From the NCBI RefSeq assembly GCF_000729995.1, contig NZ_JNFG01000202.1:62001-126000 (forward strand): a DNA stretch of 64,000 nucleotides, read 5' to 3'. Origin of the DNA: Caballeronia sordidicola (lineage in GTDB: Bacteria > Pseudomonadota > Gammaproteobacteria > Burkholderiales > Burkholderiaceae). Shown here one piece after another: positions 27,268 through 36,241 of this stretch. Position numbers and translations under genes: made by a program. Each line of letters begins with the position of its first letter. Position 1 is the first letter of the stretch. A model generated the notes under the pieces. The model was not told where the DNA came from, did no database searches, and saw only the letters and a program-made list of their open reading frames with translations.

Positions 27268-27900
27268 ATGATTCGAGTGTTGATAGCGGACGATCACGCC
27301 ATTGTGCGAAGCGGATTCCGGCAATTCGTCGTCGATGAACCCGACATGGAAGTCGCCGCCGAAGCGTCCACCGGTGACGAAACCATTGCGCTTGTGCGTG
27401 GAAGCGCGTTCGACGTCGTGTTGCTGGACATCGCGATGCCGGATAAGAACGGTATCGACACCTTGCGGGTGATCAAGCAGATCCGTCCGGAGCAGGGCGT
27501 ACTCATGCTGTCGGGGTATCCGGAAAGCCAGTACGCGATCAATCTGCTGCGCGCCGGTGCGAACGGGTATCTGAACAAGGACGCGGCGCCGGACGAAATC
27601 GTGCGGGCGATTCGGACGGTGGCGCGGGGCCACCGGTACTTGTCGGAATTTATAGCCGACGCGCTTGCCAACAAGCTCGAAAAGCCGGCGACCGAGCGAC
27701 CGCACGAAGCCTTGTCGGAGCGGGAGTTCCAGATTTTTTGCAAGCTCGCGGGCGGCCAGATCCCGACGGAGATAGCGGATGAGCTGCATTTATCGGTGAA
27801 GACGATCAGCACGTATCGCGCGCGGGTTCTCGAAAAAATGCGGCTCGCGAACAATGCCGATCTCACGTATTACGCGATCAAGAACGGTTTGATCGAGTAG
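27268..27900 (+). CDS. NarL/UvrY-type response regulator
   Basis: A 210-residue two-domain regulator. The receiver (residues 1-120) has the acidic pair in IRVLIADDHA, phospho-acceptor Asp in VVLLDIAMP (about residue 54), Ser in LMLSGYP and Lys in YLNKDAAPD. The C-terminal LuxR helix-turn-helix (about 148-205) reads LSEREFQIFCKLAGG and LSVKTISTYRARVLEKM. It is the natural partner of the HisKA_3 kinase encoded divergently at 24560-25966. Its stop is 13 nt before the next gene, so the two are one operon. Confidence 0.93.
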   Translation: MIRVLIADDHAIVRSGFRQFVVDEPDMEVAAEASTGDETIALVRGSAFDVVLLDIAMPDKNGIDTLRVIKQIRPEQGVLMLSGYPESQYAINLLRAGANGYLNKDAAPDEIVRAIRTVARGHRYLSEFIADALANKLEKPATERPHEALSEREFQIFCKLAGGQIPTEIADELHLSVKTISTYRARVLEKMRLANNADLTYYAIKNGLIE

Positions 27901-27913
27901 GAGGGCGCCCGCC

Positions 27914-28339
27914 GTGGGCCAACAAACGATCGTCGATAAACCCGGTCTCGCGCACAAGCGGCCGCTGAGCGTGCTGTTGATCGAGGACTCGCCGTTGATC
28001 CGGCGCAGCCTGGTGGAAGCGATCGACGCGTCCGGCGAGCTGCAGGTCACCGCGTGGGCGGATACGCCCGAGACGGCGATCGGGCTGCTGGAAGCGGAAA
28101 GATTTGACGCAGTGATTGTCGACCTGCAACTCAAGCATGGTTCCGGCGTCGAGGTGCTGGCGTATTTGCAACGCACCGGTATGACCGATTCGGCCTTTGC
28201 CGCCGTGCTGACGAACCATGCGCTGCCGGCTTACCGCGAGCGCTGCCTGCAATACGGCGTGCGCCATTTCTTCGATAAATCCCTGGAATTCGATCGCGTT
28301 CTAGACGCGTTGCATCATTACGCCCGCGCGCGGGATTAA
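27914..28339 (+). CDS. stand-alone receiver domain protein
   Basis: A 141-residue single-domain response regulator without an output domain. LLIEDSPLIRR gives the acidic pair, VIVDLQLKHG the phospho-acceptor Asp, VLTNHA the Thr position and FFDKSLEF the Lys. GTG start, with AGGAGG 9 nt before. It follows the LuxR-type regulator by 13 nt. With no DNA-binding part it may act as a phosphate sink, a phosphorelay step or a protein-interaction switch for the same kinase; which one cannot be told from sequence. Confidence 0.88.
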   Translation: MGQQTIVDKPGLAHKRPLSVLLIEDSPLIRRSLVEAIDASGELQVTAWADTPETAIGLLEAERFDAVIVDLQLKHGSGVEVLAYLQRTGMTDSAFAAVLTNHALPAYRERCLQYGVRHFFDKSLEFDRVLDALHHYARARD

Positions 28340-28365
28340 GCGCGCGCAGCGCCTTTTAGCTTGAT

Positions 28366-29592
28366 TCAAGCGCCTGATTCAAGCGTTTTAAATCGGCTTC
28401 GCGAATGGCTCAAGCCGGCAAGCCCGGTGGCCGCCAGTCCGGCGATACACACGCCGACCCATCCGAACGCATGCCACGCCAGCGACGCGACCGCCGATCC
28501 CACTGCGCCGCCAATGAAATACACCACCATGTACACGGTATTCACGCGGCTGCGCGCCTCCGGCTTGAGCGCGTAGATTCGCGATTGATTCGATATCTGC
28601 GCGGCTTGCACGCCGATATCGAGCACGATCACGCCGATCACCAGGCCCACGAGACTGCGTCCCGACAGCGCGAACACCACGAACGAGACGGCGACCAGCA
28701 CGATGCACAGTGAAACCACCGCTCGCGGCCCGCGCTTGTCCGCCGACTTGCCGGCAAGCGGCGCGGCCAGCGCGCCCGCTGCACCGACAATGCCGAACAG
28801 ACCGGCCGCCTGAGGGCCGAGATGGAACGGCTCGCCCGCAAGCAGCAACGTGAGCACCGACCAGAAGATGCTGAACGCCGCGAACAGGGCGCCGCCGGTC
28901 ATCGATGCCTCGCGCAGCGCCGGCGACTCGACCACAAGATGCCACATCGATACAAGCAGGCGGCCGTAGGGCAGCGTGGAAGTCGGCTTGCTGCGCGGCA
29001 GGCGCATGACCACGAGAACAGCGAGCGCGATGGTTGCGGCCACGGAGGCGCCGTACACGGCTCGCCACCCGAAATACTCCGCGACGAAACCCGAGACCGT
29101 GCGTGCAAGCAGAATGCCGATCAGCAAGCCGCTCATCACCGTGCCGACCGCGTGACCGCGTTGCGCTGGCGGCGCGAGTTCAGCGGCGAAGGGCACGGCT
29201 TGCTGCGCGATGGTCGCCACGATACCGAGGGCCAGGCTCGCGGCGATCAGCACGCCGAGCGTGGGTGCGGCCGTTGCCGCGACAAGCGCGATGCCGAGCG
29301 CGGCCAGTTGCAGAAGGATGATCAGGCGGCGGTCGAAGCGATCGCCGAGCGGCGCGAGCAATAACATGCCGATCGCGTAGCCGAGTTGCGTGACGGCGGG
29401 TACTGCGCCGATCAGCCCCGCGCTTTCCGGGAACGAGGCACGAAACGCCGCGAGGAGCGGCTGATTCGTATAGATATTAGCGACCGATACGCCTGCGATC
29501 GTCGCCAGGACAAGCAGCGTTGCCCGGGAGTAGTGCTGGTGGTGCGGCTGATGCGGGGTGTGTGAATTTGAATCGGGGGCGGCAGCGGACAT
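28366..29592 (-). CDS. MFS transporter
   Basis: A 408-residue major facilitator with 12 predicted helices. A short His-rich leader (HTPHQPHHQHYS) precedes helix 1 (LLVLATIAGVSVANIYTNQPLL). The loop 2-3 motif is LAPLGDRFDRRLII. The segment VANIYTNQPLL and the layout suggest the YtbD/arabinose-efflux-like drug exporter group. The central loop (RLPRSKPTSTLPYG) is normal. It converges on the receiver gene, and its start has no clear ribosome site. The substrate is unknown. Confidence 0.85.
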   Translation of the reverse strand: MSAAAPDSNSHTPHQPHHQHYSRATLLVLATIAGVSVANIYTNQPLLAAFRASFPESAGLIGAVPAVTQLGYAIGMLLLAPLGDRFDRRLIILLQLAALGIALVAATAAPTLGVLIAASLALGIVATIAQQAVPFAAELAPPAQRGHAVGTVMSGLLIGILLARTVSGFVAEYFGWRAVYGASVAATIALAVLVVMRLPRSKPTSTLPYGRLLVSMWHLVVESPALREASMTGGALFAAFSIFWSVLTLLLAGEPFHLGPQAAGLFGIVGAAGALAAPLAGKSADKRGPRAVVSLCIVLVAVSFVVFALSGRSLVGLVIGVIVLDIGVQAAQISNQSRIYALKPEARSRVNTVYMVVYFIGGAVGSAVASLAWHAFGWVGVCIAGLAATGLAGLSHSRSRFKTLESGA

Positions 29593-29796
29593 GGGTGAGG
29601 GCTCGAGGATTCAACGCGTGAAGCGAGCCGCTGATGATACTAAAGACGACGGGGGTTCGCTGGCCGCGGCGTCCCTGCCCGATGCGGGTAGCCGGCATTT
29701 GCGGCACTCGTCATTGGTTGGGCGCCAAGTCTGCGAAGTCCGAGCTTTTGTTGGCGCAACGACCTGACAATGTCTCCCGAACCGGCCGGACGGCGA

Positions 29797-30168
29797 TTAC
29801 TCCGTGTCGGTGGTGTCCGGCTTCAACGGGTACTTTGCTGCCAGATCCGCGGGGGTCAGCCACTGGAATGTCTTGAGCGTGTCGCCTTCGAACGTGCATT
29901 CGACGGCTGCTTGTACCTGCGCTGTTGTCGTCTTGATGGGGGTCACGCCCGCCGGCGGAATCTTCTTGATGTAGCTGCCTTCGACCACGACACGCGTACC
30001 CTGGTATGCAACTCGGGGTATCTCGTACGTCAGCTTGGGCTGCGTGGCCGGGTAGGTCTCGACCATCTTGGCCTTGCACTCCTGGCCGTTGCGGTAAGGG
30101 GTCGAGCAGCCTGCGGTGCAGGTAAGAACGGCAGCAGCGGCCACCGCATAAAAGGTTCGATGTTTCAT
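29797..30168 (-). CDS. hypothetical lipoprotein
   Basis: A 123-residue predicted lipoprotein. The signal peptide MKHRTFYAVAAAAVLTCTAGC has its lipobox Cys at residue 21. The mature part is polar, with several Tyr-Pro segments and two more Cys (GQECKAKM and AVECTFEG) that could form a disulfide. I do not recognise a family. It sits alone between the MFS gene and tRNA-Leu, on the minus strand, with a weak ribosome site. Confidence 0.7.
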   Translation of the reverse strand: MKHRTFYAVAAAAVLTCTAGCSTPYRNGQECKAKMVETYPATQPKLTYEIPRVAYQGTRVVVEGSYIKKIPPAGVTPIKTTTAQVQAAVECTFEGDTLKTFQWLTPADLAAKYPLKPDTTDTE

Positions 30169-30456
30169 GATGGCTCGCGCTAGGTAGGACGCGCAGTCTA
30201 CTTCAGTCGGTTAAGCGAAGACAGGATGACTGGCGGTTTCGGCATCGATAAAACGGGTTTGCCATGGGCGATCGGCGCTTCTCTCGTTTCTTTCTCGCTT
30301 CTTTCTCAATTCCTTCAGCCGGGCCGAATGAAATCCAAGGACGGTGCGCAACGGCGTTGATATGTTTCTGTATGAATATACAGGGACCATCGCTTTGATC
30401 TTCGCGCGGCAGCAAAACATCCCGTTCTTTCAGGGACGCTGAATCAATTCTGACGC

Positions 30457-30541
30457 TGGTAGCGGGGACCGGACTTGAACCGGCAAGCCGTTAGGCGGCG
30501 GATTTTAAGTCCGCTATGTTTACCAATTTCATCACCCCGCC
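30457..30541 (-). tRNA. tRNA-Leu (anticodon TAA)
   Basis: The 85-nt minus-strand sequence folds as a class II tRNA. The acceptor is GGCGGGG with CCCCGCT. The anticodon arm is GCGGA-CTTAAAA-TCCGC with anticodon TAA. A long variable arm (CGCCTAACGGCTT) is typical of Leu. The T-arm contains GGTTCAAGTCC, and the encoded 3' end is ACCA. I saw no integrase or duplicated 3' end nearby. Confidence 0.97.
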
Positions 30542-30834
30542 AAGCGGACGGGATTCTACCATCGGACGGCCGGCGGGCCAATCCAGACAGCCGCCAGCGT
30601 CTAGCCTCCGCCCGCTTGTCCGGGATCGAGGGGCAGGTTTTCATCGGTCGCATAAATCTTCCCGGCACCTTTCGCCGTGTTCCGCTGGGCGGCAGTCGCG
30701 AAAAATATTCTCCTGAGCTGCATCCATTCGAACCCGGGCTCGCGTATTCAGGTACATGAAAATCCACTCTCGCTGAGTGGTGGAAGCAACGAGTCGGGGT
30801 CAACGAGTCCAGGCATCGATGTCAGGAGGCGAGT

Positions 30835-30957
30835 ATGAAAAACGTTTCGATCGGCGCGTGGCGTGAGCGCACGCGTCTGGGACTTGGGCTGGCGATTCTC
30901 GCAGCCGGAGCGGGATTACAACTGCTGCAATGGCTTCATGCCTCCGTGCCAGGATAA
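30835..30957 (+). CDS. 40-residue membrane peptide
   Basis: A short frame reads MKNVSIGAWRERTRLGLGLA, then ILAAGAGLQLLQWLHASVPG. A basic N-terminus (Arg10, Arg12, Arg14) precedes one hydrophobic helix (about residues 15-34). A near-perfect ribosome site AGGAGG lies 6 nt before the ATG, the main reason to believe it. It stands alone between tRNA-Leu (opposite strand) and the TMEM175-like gene. I do not recognise the family; a membrane-associated regulatory peptide is possible. Confidence 0.6.
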   Translation: MKNVSIGAWRERTRLGLGLAILAAGAGLQLLQWLHASVPG

Positions 30958-31145
30958 TGCCCGACGCTTCCTGATGGTTCGATGCATTGCCTTTCATCGA
31001 TAAACCACGACGTCCTTTCTCTCGTTCACGCTAAATCGACAACGCCAGGCTGCTCGCGCATAATTTGCTGCGCACGGCCAGGGCGAGGCCGTATCAGGGG
31101 CATCCAGCCCCGGCGCTAAAACAAGAAAGCACGAGAAAGGACGAA

Positions 31146-31727
<582 letters not shown>

Positions 31728-31786
31728 CGACCCGCGCCGCGGGGACGGTGCTACGCTCGGACCACAGAGTCCTCCGAGCGAAGCTC

Positions 31787-32251
31787 ATGTCACCTGTCAT
31801 CCGCATTGGCATCATCTCCGATACCCACAACCTCGTGCGTCCGGAAGCTCTCCATGCGTTGCGCGGCTGCGAGCACATCATTCACGCCGGCGACATCTGC
31901 AATCCTGGCGTCCTCGATACCCTCAACGAACTCGCGCCCGTCACGGCGGTCCGCGGCAATAACGACTCAGGCGCACGGATCGACGACCTGCCGGAAGCGC
32001 TGACGTTTCATATCGGCGGGACGGCGATTCATCTGGTCCACGACATCGCCGACGTTCCGAAGCAACTCGATGGTATCGACGTGGTCGTCACCGGTCATTC
32101 GCACAAGCCTTTGATCGAACGCCGGGGCGCGACGCTGTTCGTTAATCCGGGAAGTGCCGGCCCGCGCAGATTCAAGTTGCCGGTGACGCTCGGCATCATG
32201 CTGATCGACAAGGGCGAGTTGCAGGTGGAGATCGTGCAACTGATCGAGTGA
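31787..32251 (+). CDS. YfcE/MJ0936-type metallophosphoesterase
   Basis: A 154-residue calcineurin-like phosphodiesterase. Metal-binding motifs appear in order: GIISDTHN, HAGDICNP, VRGNND, and GHSHKP near the C-terminus, followed by FVNPGSAGPRR. Length fits the small YfcE family, which hydrolyses phosphodiester model substrates; the physiological substrate is not known. I start it at MSPVIRIG because the frame upstream overlaps the channel gene. The strong hairpin at 32299 probably ends the transcript. Confidence 0.92.
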   Translation: MSPVIRIGIISDTHNLVRPEALHALRGCEHIIHAGDICNPGVLDTLNELAPVTAVRGNNDSGARIDDLPEALTFHIGGTAIHLVHDIADVPKQLDGIDVVVTGHSHKPLIERRGATLFVNPGSAGPRRFKLPVTLGIMLIDKGELQVEIVQLIE

Positions 32252-32298
32252 ATGGCGGGCCAGCGGCTGGCTCCGCTTTGAGCGACCACGCAAATAGC

Positions 32299-32337
32299 AA
32301 AGAGGCCATCCAGCGTTAGCTGGATGGCCTCTTTGTT
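32299..32337. terminator. bidirectional terminator
   Basis: A perfect 16-bp stem, AAAGAGGCCATCCAGC (32299-32314) with its complement at 32319-32334, has a GTTA loop. It ends TTTGTTT on the plus strand and AAA-rich on the other. It separates the convergent phosphoesterase and MHS transporter genes and can serve both. Confidence 0.92.
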
Positions 32338-32385
32338 TAACAATCGAACGATTGGGCAACAACGCCAATCAATCAGCTTGATGAC

Positions 32386-33852
32386 TTATGCGCGTGCGGT
32401 CGCTTCCGGGATCCGGTCGTCCATTTCGGCTGCTTGCCGAACACCGCGCAGCACGGCATGCGCTTCCGAGCGCGAACCCACGCACGGCGGCGAACCCTTC
32501 AGCGGCTGCCTGGCCGTTTCATGGAGCGCGAGCACAGAAACAATACCGATGACCGATGCTCCCATCAGGTAATACGCCGGCATCATCAGGTTTCCCGTCG
32601 ATGAAACCAGCCACGCGGTGACCAGCGGTGTCGTCCCGCCGAACAGCGAAACCGATACGTTGAAGCCGATCGCAAGCGCGCCGTAGCGAATCTTGGTGGG
32701 GAAGAGCGCGGGCAATGCCGACGGCATCGCGCCGGTGAAACATGAAAGCAACACGCCGAGAATCAGCATGCCGCTGAAAATCGGCAGCACGGTGCCCATG
32801 CGGATCAGCGTCAGCGCGGGCATCGACAACAACAGCAACCCGACGCATCCAAACAGCATCACCGGCTTGCGCCCGACCTTGTCCGACAGATGGCCGGCGG
32901 CGAGCGTCATCGGCATCATCAGCACCATCACGATCAGGACGATGAAAAGCCCATGCGTTTCGTTGAATTTCAACGTGGCGGACAGGTAACTCGGCAGATA
33001 AGACAGCGCCATGTAATCGGTCACGTTGAAGATCAGCACCAGCCCGACGCATTGCAGCATCGGGCGCCACTGCTTGACCAACATATCGCGGAATTGCTCT
33101 TTGGGCGTGCTGTGCGCTTCGGTTTCACGCTTGTCGGCTTCGCGCTGGAAGGCAGGGGTTTCTTCGAGCTTCAGCCGGATATACAAGCCGATCAAGCCCA
33201 TCGGTCCTGCGATCAGGAACGGAATGCGCCATCCCCAGGAGAGCAGCGACTGCTCGGACATCGTCGCGGTCAACACGGCAACACATCCCGCGCCCAACAC
33301 GTACCCGACGAGCGTACCGAACTCGAGAAAACTGCCCATGAAACCGCGCTTCTTGTCCGTCGCGAATTCCGCGATGAACGTCGCCGCGCCGCCGTACTCG
33401 CCGCCGGTAGAAAAGCCCTGGATCAAACGTGCGACGAGCAGCAGGATCGGCGCAAAGATGCCGATGCTTCCATACGTTGGAATCAAGCCGATACAAAACG
33501 TGCCGACGGCCATCATGATCATGGTCATTGCCAGCACGCGCTTGCGGCCGATGCGGTCCCCCAGCGGCCCGAACACCATGCCGCCGAGCGGACGCACTAG
33601 AAATGCCGCCGCGAACGTCCCGAACGTGGCGATCAATTGCGCGCCCGGATTGGCCGACGGAAAGAACACTTTGCCGAGCGTCACCGCAATGTAGCTGTAG
33701 ACGCCGAAATCGAACCATTCCATCGCGTTGCCGATCGCCATTGCGCCGACTGCGCGCTTGAGCAGCGATTTATCGACGATGGTGATGTCGTCCAGCGTCA
33801 GGTTTTCTTCAGATAGGGGTTGGCGCCAGAGGCCGTCGTTCGGTATTGCCAT
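32386..33852 (-). CDS. MHS-family MFS transporter (ProP-like)
   Basis: A 488-residue metabolite:H+ symporter with 12 predicted helices. GNAMEWFDFGVYSYIAVTLG in helix 1, the loop motif GPLGDRIGRKRVLAM and RLIQGFSTGGEYGGAATF in helix 4 are hallmarks of the ProP/osmoprotectant subgroup. ProP proteins take up proline and betaines. The extended coiled-coil tail of E. coli ProP, which senses osmolarity, is not evident; the tail here is short and basic. The start at 33852 (MAIPNDGLW) has CTGGAG upstream; an earlier in-frame ATG at 34059 lacks support. Substrate proline, betaine or another carboxylate. Confidence 0.87.
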   Translation of the reverse strand: MAIPNDGLWRQPLSEENLTLDDITIVDKSLLKRAVGAMAIGNAMEWFDFGVYSYIAVTLGKVFFPSANPGAQLIATFGTFAAAFLVRPLGGMVFGPLGDRIGRKRVLAMTMIMMAVGTFCIGLIPTYGSIGIFAPILLLVARLIQGFSTGGEYGGAATFIAEFATDKKRGFMGSFLEFGTLVGYVLGAGCVAVLTATMSEQSLLSWGWRIPFLIAGPMGLIGLYIRLKLEETPAFQREADKRETEAHSTPKEQFRDMLVKQWRPMLQCVGLVLIFNVTDYMALSYLPSYLSATLKFNETHGLFIVLIVMVLMMPMTLAAGHLSDKVGRKPVMLFGCVGLLLLSMPALTLIRMGTVLPIFSGMLILGVLLSCFTGAMPSALPALFPTKIRYGALAIGFNVSVSLFGGTTPLVTAWLVSSTGNLMMPAYYLMGASVIGIVSVLALHETARQPLKGSPPCVGSRSEAHAVLRGVRQAAEMDDRIPEATARA

Positions 33853-34424
33853 GAAGAAAAGCTCCAGGTGTGTTGCCGAGCCGCCCATGGGACAGTTCGG
33901 CGTGCGCCAGGCGCACATTGCCGGGAAAGTGCAGTTTCGCGACGAGGCGAGTTCGGTGTGTGAACCGAAAGCGGTGGCCCGCACGCTGAACGCATAAAAG
34001 ATGCGCTGACGGTGCGATGGACAATGCCGAGCCCTCGGGGCGAGGTCGCGAAATGGCACTTCGTGGGTACTACATGGATAACTACTCGGGTACTACGGGA
34101 ATAGATGGCTGGACGCAGCTAAATTGGGCAACGGAGGCGGGAGAATTTCGCTAAAAGCGCGGCAGTCCGGTTGCGTGCTGTGTCGCGGATTGAGAAGGCT
34201 TGAGAACAACGTGTCCACGGGCAAATCCAGACCCGGGGAAGCCTTCACAACCACTCGCCGATATCTTTGAATTGGCGCTTGAATAAATGCTTCATGCGCG
34301 TCATTGCTAAGAAATTGACTTTGAATTGCAGTTGGAAAGAAGGAGATGTTAGCACGATGCAAGACGATGCGCAAACCGGGGCGTGGAGGATGGCGCTCTC
34401 GCCCGTTCGGAACGGCTTCGCAAA
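33853..34424. other. intergenic region upstream of the MHS transporter
   Basis: This non-coding stretch of about 570 bp should hold the transporter promoter. Several short frames cross it, but none has a ribosome site or protein-like composition. A 6-bp TACTAC-type repeat (around 34066-34095: GGGTACTACATGG, GGGTACTACGGG) is the only pattern noticed. Confidence 0.4.
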
Positions 34425-34430
34425 AAGAAA

Positions 34431-34456
34431 AAGCCGGCCTTGGAAGGCCGGCTTTT
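34431..34456. terminator. terminator of yggX
   Basis: AAGCCGGCCTT (34431-34441) pairs with AAGGCCGGCTT (34444-34454). It is flanked by A-rich sequence on the left and TTTT on the right, so it can stop minus-strand transcripts from yggX about 25 bp away. Confidence 0.88.
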
Positions 34457-34481
34457 CATCGCCGGAAAACAACTCGGCTGA

Positions 34482-34757
34482 TCAGCTCGGAGTCGGCGGC
34501 ACGTAGCCTTGCGCGGTGTCGGCGCCTTCACCGAAAAAGTACTTCTCGGTCTGCTTCAGCAGGTATTGGCGTGCGCGCGGATCAGCCATGTTCAGGCGAT
34601 TTTCGTTGATCAGCATGGTTTGCTGCTTGAGCCAGCCTTGCCACGCTTCCTTCGATATCGTTTCATAAATCCGCTTGCCGAGTTCGCCCGGCAGGGGCGG
34701 AAAGTCGAGTCCTTCGGCTTCCTTGCCGAGTTTCGCGCATTGAATCGTTCGGGCCAT
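34482..34757 (-). CDS. yggX: oxidative damage protection / Fe(2+)-trafficking protein YggX
   Basis: A 91-residue protein that limits oxidative damage to iron-sulfur clusters. The N-terminus MARTIQCAKLGKEAEGLDFP carries the conserved Cys7. GKRIYETISKEAWQGWLKQQ and ENRLNMADPRARQYL match YggX strongly; length is the family norm. AGGAGA lies 7 nt before the ATG. It follows argA on the same strand by about 90 bp and ends at its own terminator, so it may be cotranscribed with argA. Confidence 0.96.
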   Translation of the reverse strand: MARTIQCAKLGKEAEGLDFPPLPGELGKRIYETISKEAWQGWLKQQTMLINENRLNMADPRARQYLLKQTEKYFFGEGADTAQGYVPPTPS

Positions 34758-34848
34758 CTGTCATTCTCCTGTAGCGGGGTAGCTGGACGCCTCGCGTCGG
34801 GCCGCGCATCAGTGCGCATGCAGCCGGACGAACGCGCCTCGAAATAAG

Positions 34849-36219
34849 TTAGAGCTGTTTCATCAGCACAAGCGATTTACGTTGCCAGTTGTACAGCCGA
34901 CGGCGGTCTTCGGGCAAGTCGTCAACGGTTACCTTGACGAACCCGCGTTTGAGAAACCAGTGCTCGGTGCGCGTGGTCAGCACGAAGATATGCGTGAGGC
35001 CACGCGCCCGCGCGCGTTGCTCGACGCGTTTCAACAAGCGTTCGCCGTCGCCGGAACCTTGCGCTTCAGGCGAAACCGTCAGGCAGGCCATTTCACCTAT
35101 ACGTTCCTGCGTGTACGGATACAGCGCCACGCAGCCGAACAGCACGCCATCGTGCTCGATCACCGAGAAATGGTCGATATCCCGTTCAATCTGGTGCCGG
35201 CCGCGCCGCACGAGCGTGCCGTCCATTTCCAGCGGTTCTATCAGGGTCAGGATCCCGCCGACGTCGTCCGGCGTCGCTTCACGCAGGCTTTCGAGGTTCT
35301 CGTACGAGATCATCGTGCCGACGCCATCGTGCAGGAACAATTCGAGCAGGATGCTGCCGTCGAGCGCGTAAGGAATGATGTGCGCCCGCGCCACGCCGCC
35401 GCGGCACGCACGAATGGTGTGCTTAAGATAAAACGCGGCGTCGCCCTGCAGTTCGCCGCTTTCATGCAGCCGGTACGCGTCGTCCAGCGACATTTCGCGC
35501 ACCAGTTCGCCGTTTTCATCGACGAGACCGGGGGTTTCGGTCAGGAAAATGATCTTGTCGGCGCGTAGTGCAATGGCCGCCGCGGACGCTACATCTTCCA
35601 TCGACAAATTGAATGCTTCACCCGTCGGCGAAAAACCGAGCGGCGAGAGCAGGACGAGTTTGCTGCTGGTAAGCGAATGGCGAATGGAATCGCCGTCGAT
35701 CTTGCGCACCACGCCGGTGTGCTGGAAATCGACGCCATCCAGAATGCCGACCGGCCGCGCTGTCACAAAATTGCCCGATACCACGCTGATGTGCGCGTGC
35801 GCCATGGGCGTGTTCGGCAAGCCCTGGCTAATCGCTGCCTCGATGTCGAGGCGCACTTCGCCGGCCGCTTCCTTCGCGGATTCGAGCGCGCGGGCGTCGG
35901 TAATTCGCAAGCCATGCGAAAACTCTGATTCCACACCGTGCAGGTTCAGCTGTTCTTCCACCTGGGGTCGCGAACCGTGCACGAGCACGACGTGGATACC
36001 CATGGCATGGAGCAGTCCGACGTCCTGAACGAGCGCGTTCAGGCGTCCTTCCTGCACCAGTTCGCCGCCGAACGCGACCACGAAGGTCTTGTTTCGGAAC
36101 GCGTGAATATAGGGTGCGACGGAGCGCATCCATTCCACGAACTGGCCGTGTTCATCAGGCGCTTCAGGCTCGGTCGTAACCGGCGGAGGCGCGGCGGGGA
36201 GGTCGGTTTGAGAATTCAT
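34849..36219 (-). CDS. argA: amino-acid N-acetyltransferase (N-acetylglutamate synthase)
   Basis: A 456-residue enzyme for the first step of arginine synthesis, acetylating glutamate with acetyl-CoA. The N-terminal amino-acid kinase-like domain (about residues 30-300; FVVAFGGELVQEG, VLVHGSRPQVEEQL) normally binds arginine for feedback inhibition. The C-terminal GNAT domain (about 310-456) has CLTVSPEAQGSGDGERLL as the acetyl-CoA loop. Length matches the classical ArgA. The start MNSQTDLP is only 22 bp from the divergent hrpA start. No ribosome site precedes it, and TATAAT sits 6 nt away, so the mRNA may lack a leader. Confidence 0.95.
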   Translation of the reverse strand: MNSQTDLPAAPPPVTTEPEAPDEHGQFVEWMRSVAPYIHAFRNKTFVVAFGGELVQEGRLNALVQDVGLLHAMGIHVVLVHGSRPQVEEQLNLHGVESEFSHGLRITDARALESAKEAAGEVRLDIEAAISQGLPNTPMAHAHISVVSGNFVTARPVGILDGVDFQHTGVVRKIDGDSIRHSLTSSKLVLLSPLGFSPTGEAFNLSMEDVASAAAIALRADKIIFLTETPGLVDENGELVREMSLDDAYRLHESGELQGDAAFYLKHTIRACRGGVARAHIIPYALDGSILLELFLHDGVGTMISYENLESLREATPDDVGGILTLIEPLEMDGTLVRRGRHQIERDIDHFSVIEHDGVLFGCVALYPYTQERIGEMACLTVSPEAQGSGDGERLLKRVEQRARARGLTHIFVLTTRTEHWFLKRGFVKVTVDDLPEDRRRLYNWQRKSLVLMKQL

Positions 36220-36225
36220 GCCGGG

Positions 36226-36233
36226 ATTATAAT
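36226..36233. promoter_or_regulatory. palindromic -10 element shared by argA and hrpA
   Basis: ATTATAAT is its own reverse complement, so TATAAT is readable in both directions: 36228-36233 (plus) and 36231-36226 (minus). Transcripts would begin near 36240 for hrpA (ATG at 36242) and near 36219 for argA (ATG at 36219). Neither gene has a ribosome site. No good -35 is visible on either side (TTGAG-like sequence at about 36208 is poorly spaced). Function is inferred from position. Confidence 0.45.
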
Positions 36234-36241
36234 GCCGTGCT

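Noticed and set aside
30169..30541. Genomic island attachment site at tRNA-Leu
   Set aside because: No integrase, no direct repeat of the tRNA 3' end and ordinary chromosomal neighbours.
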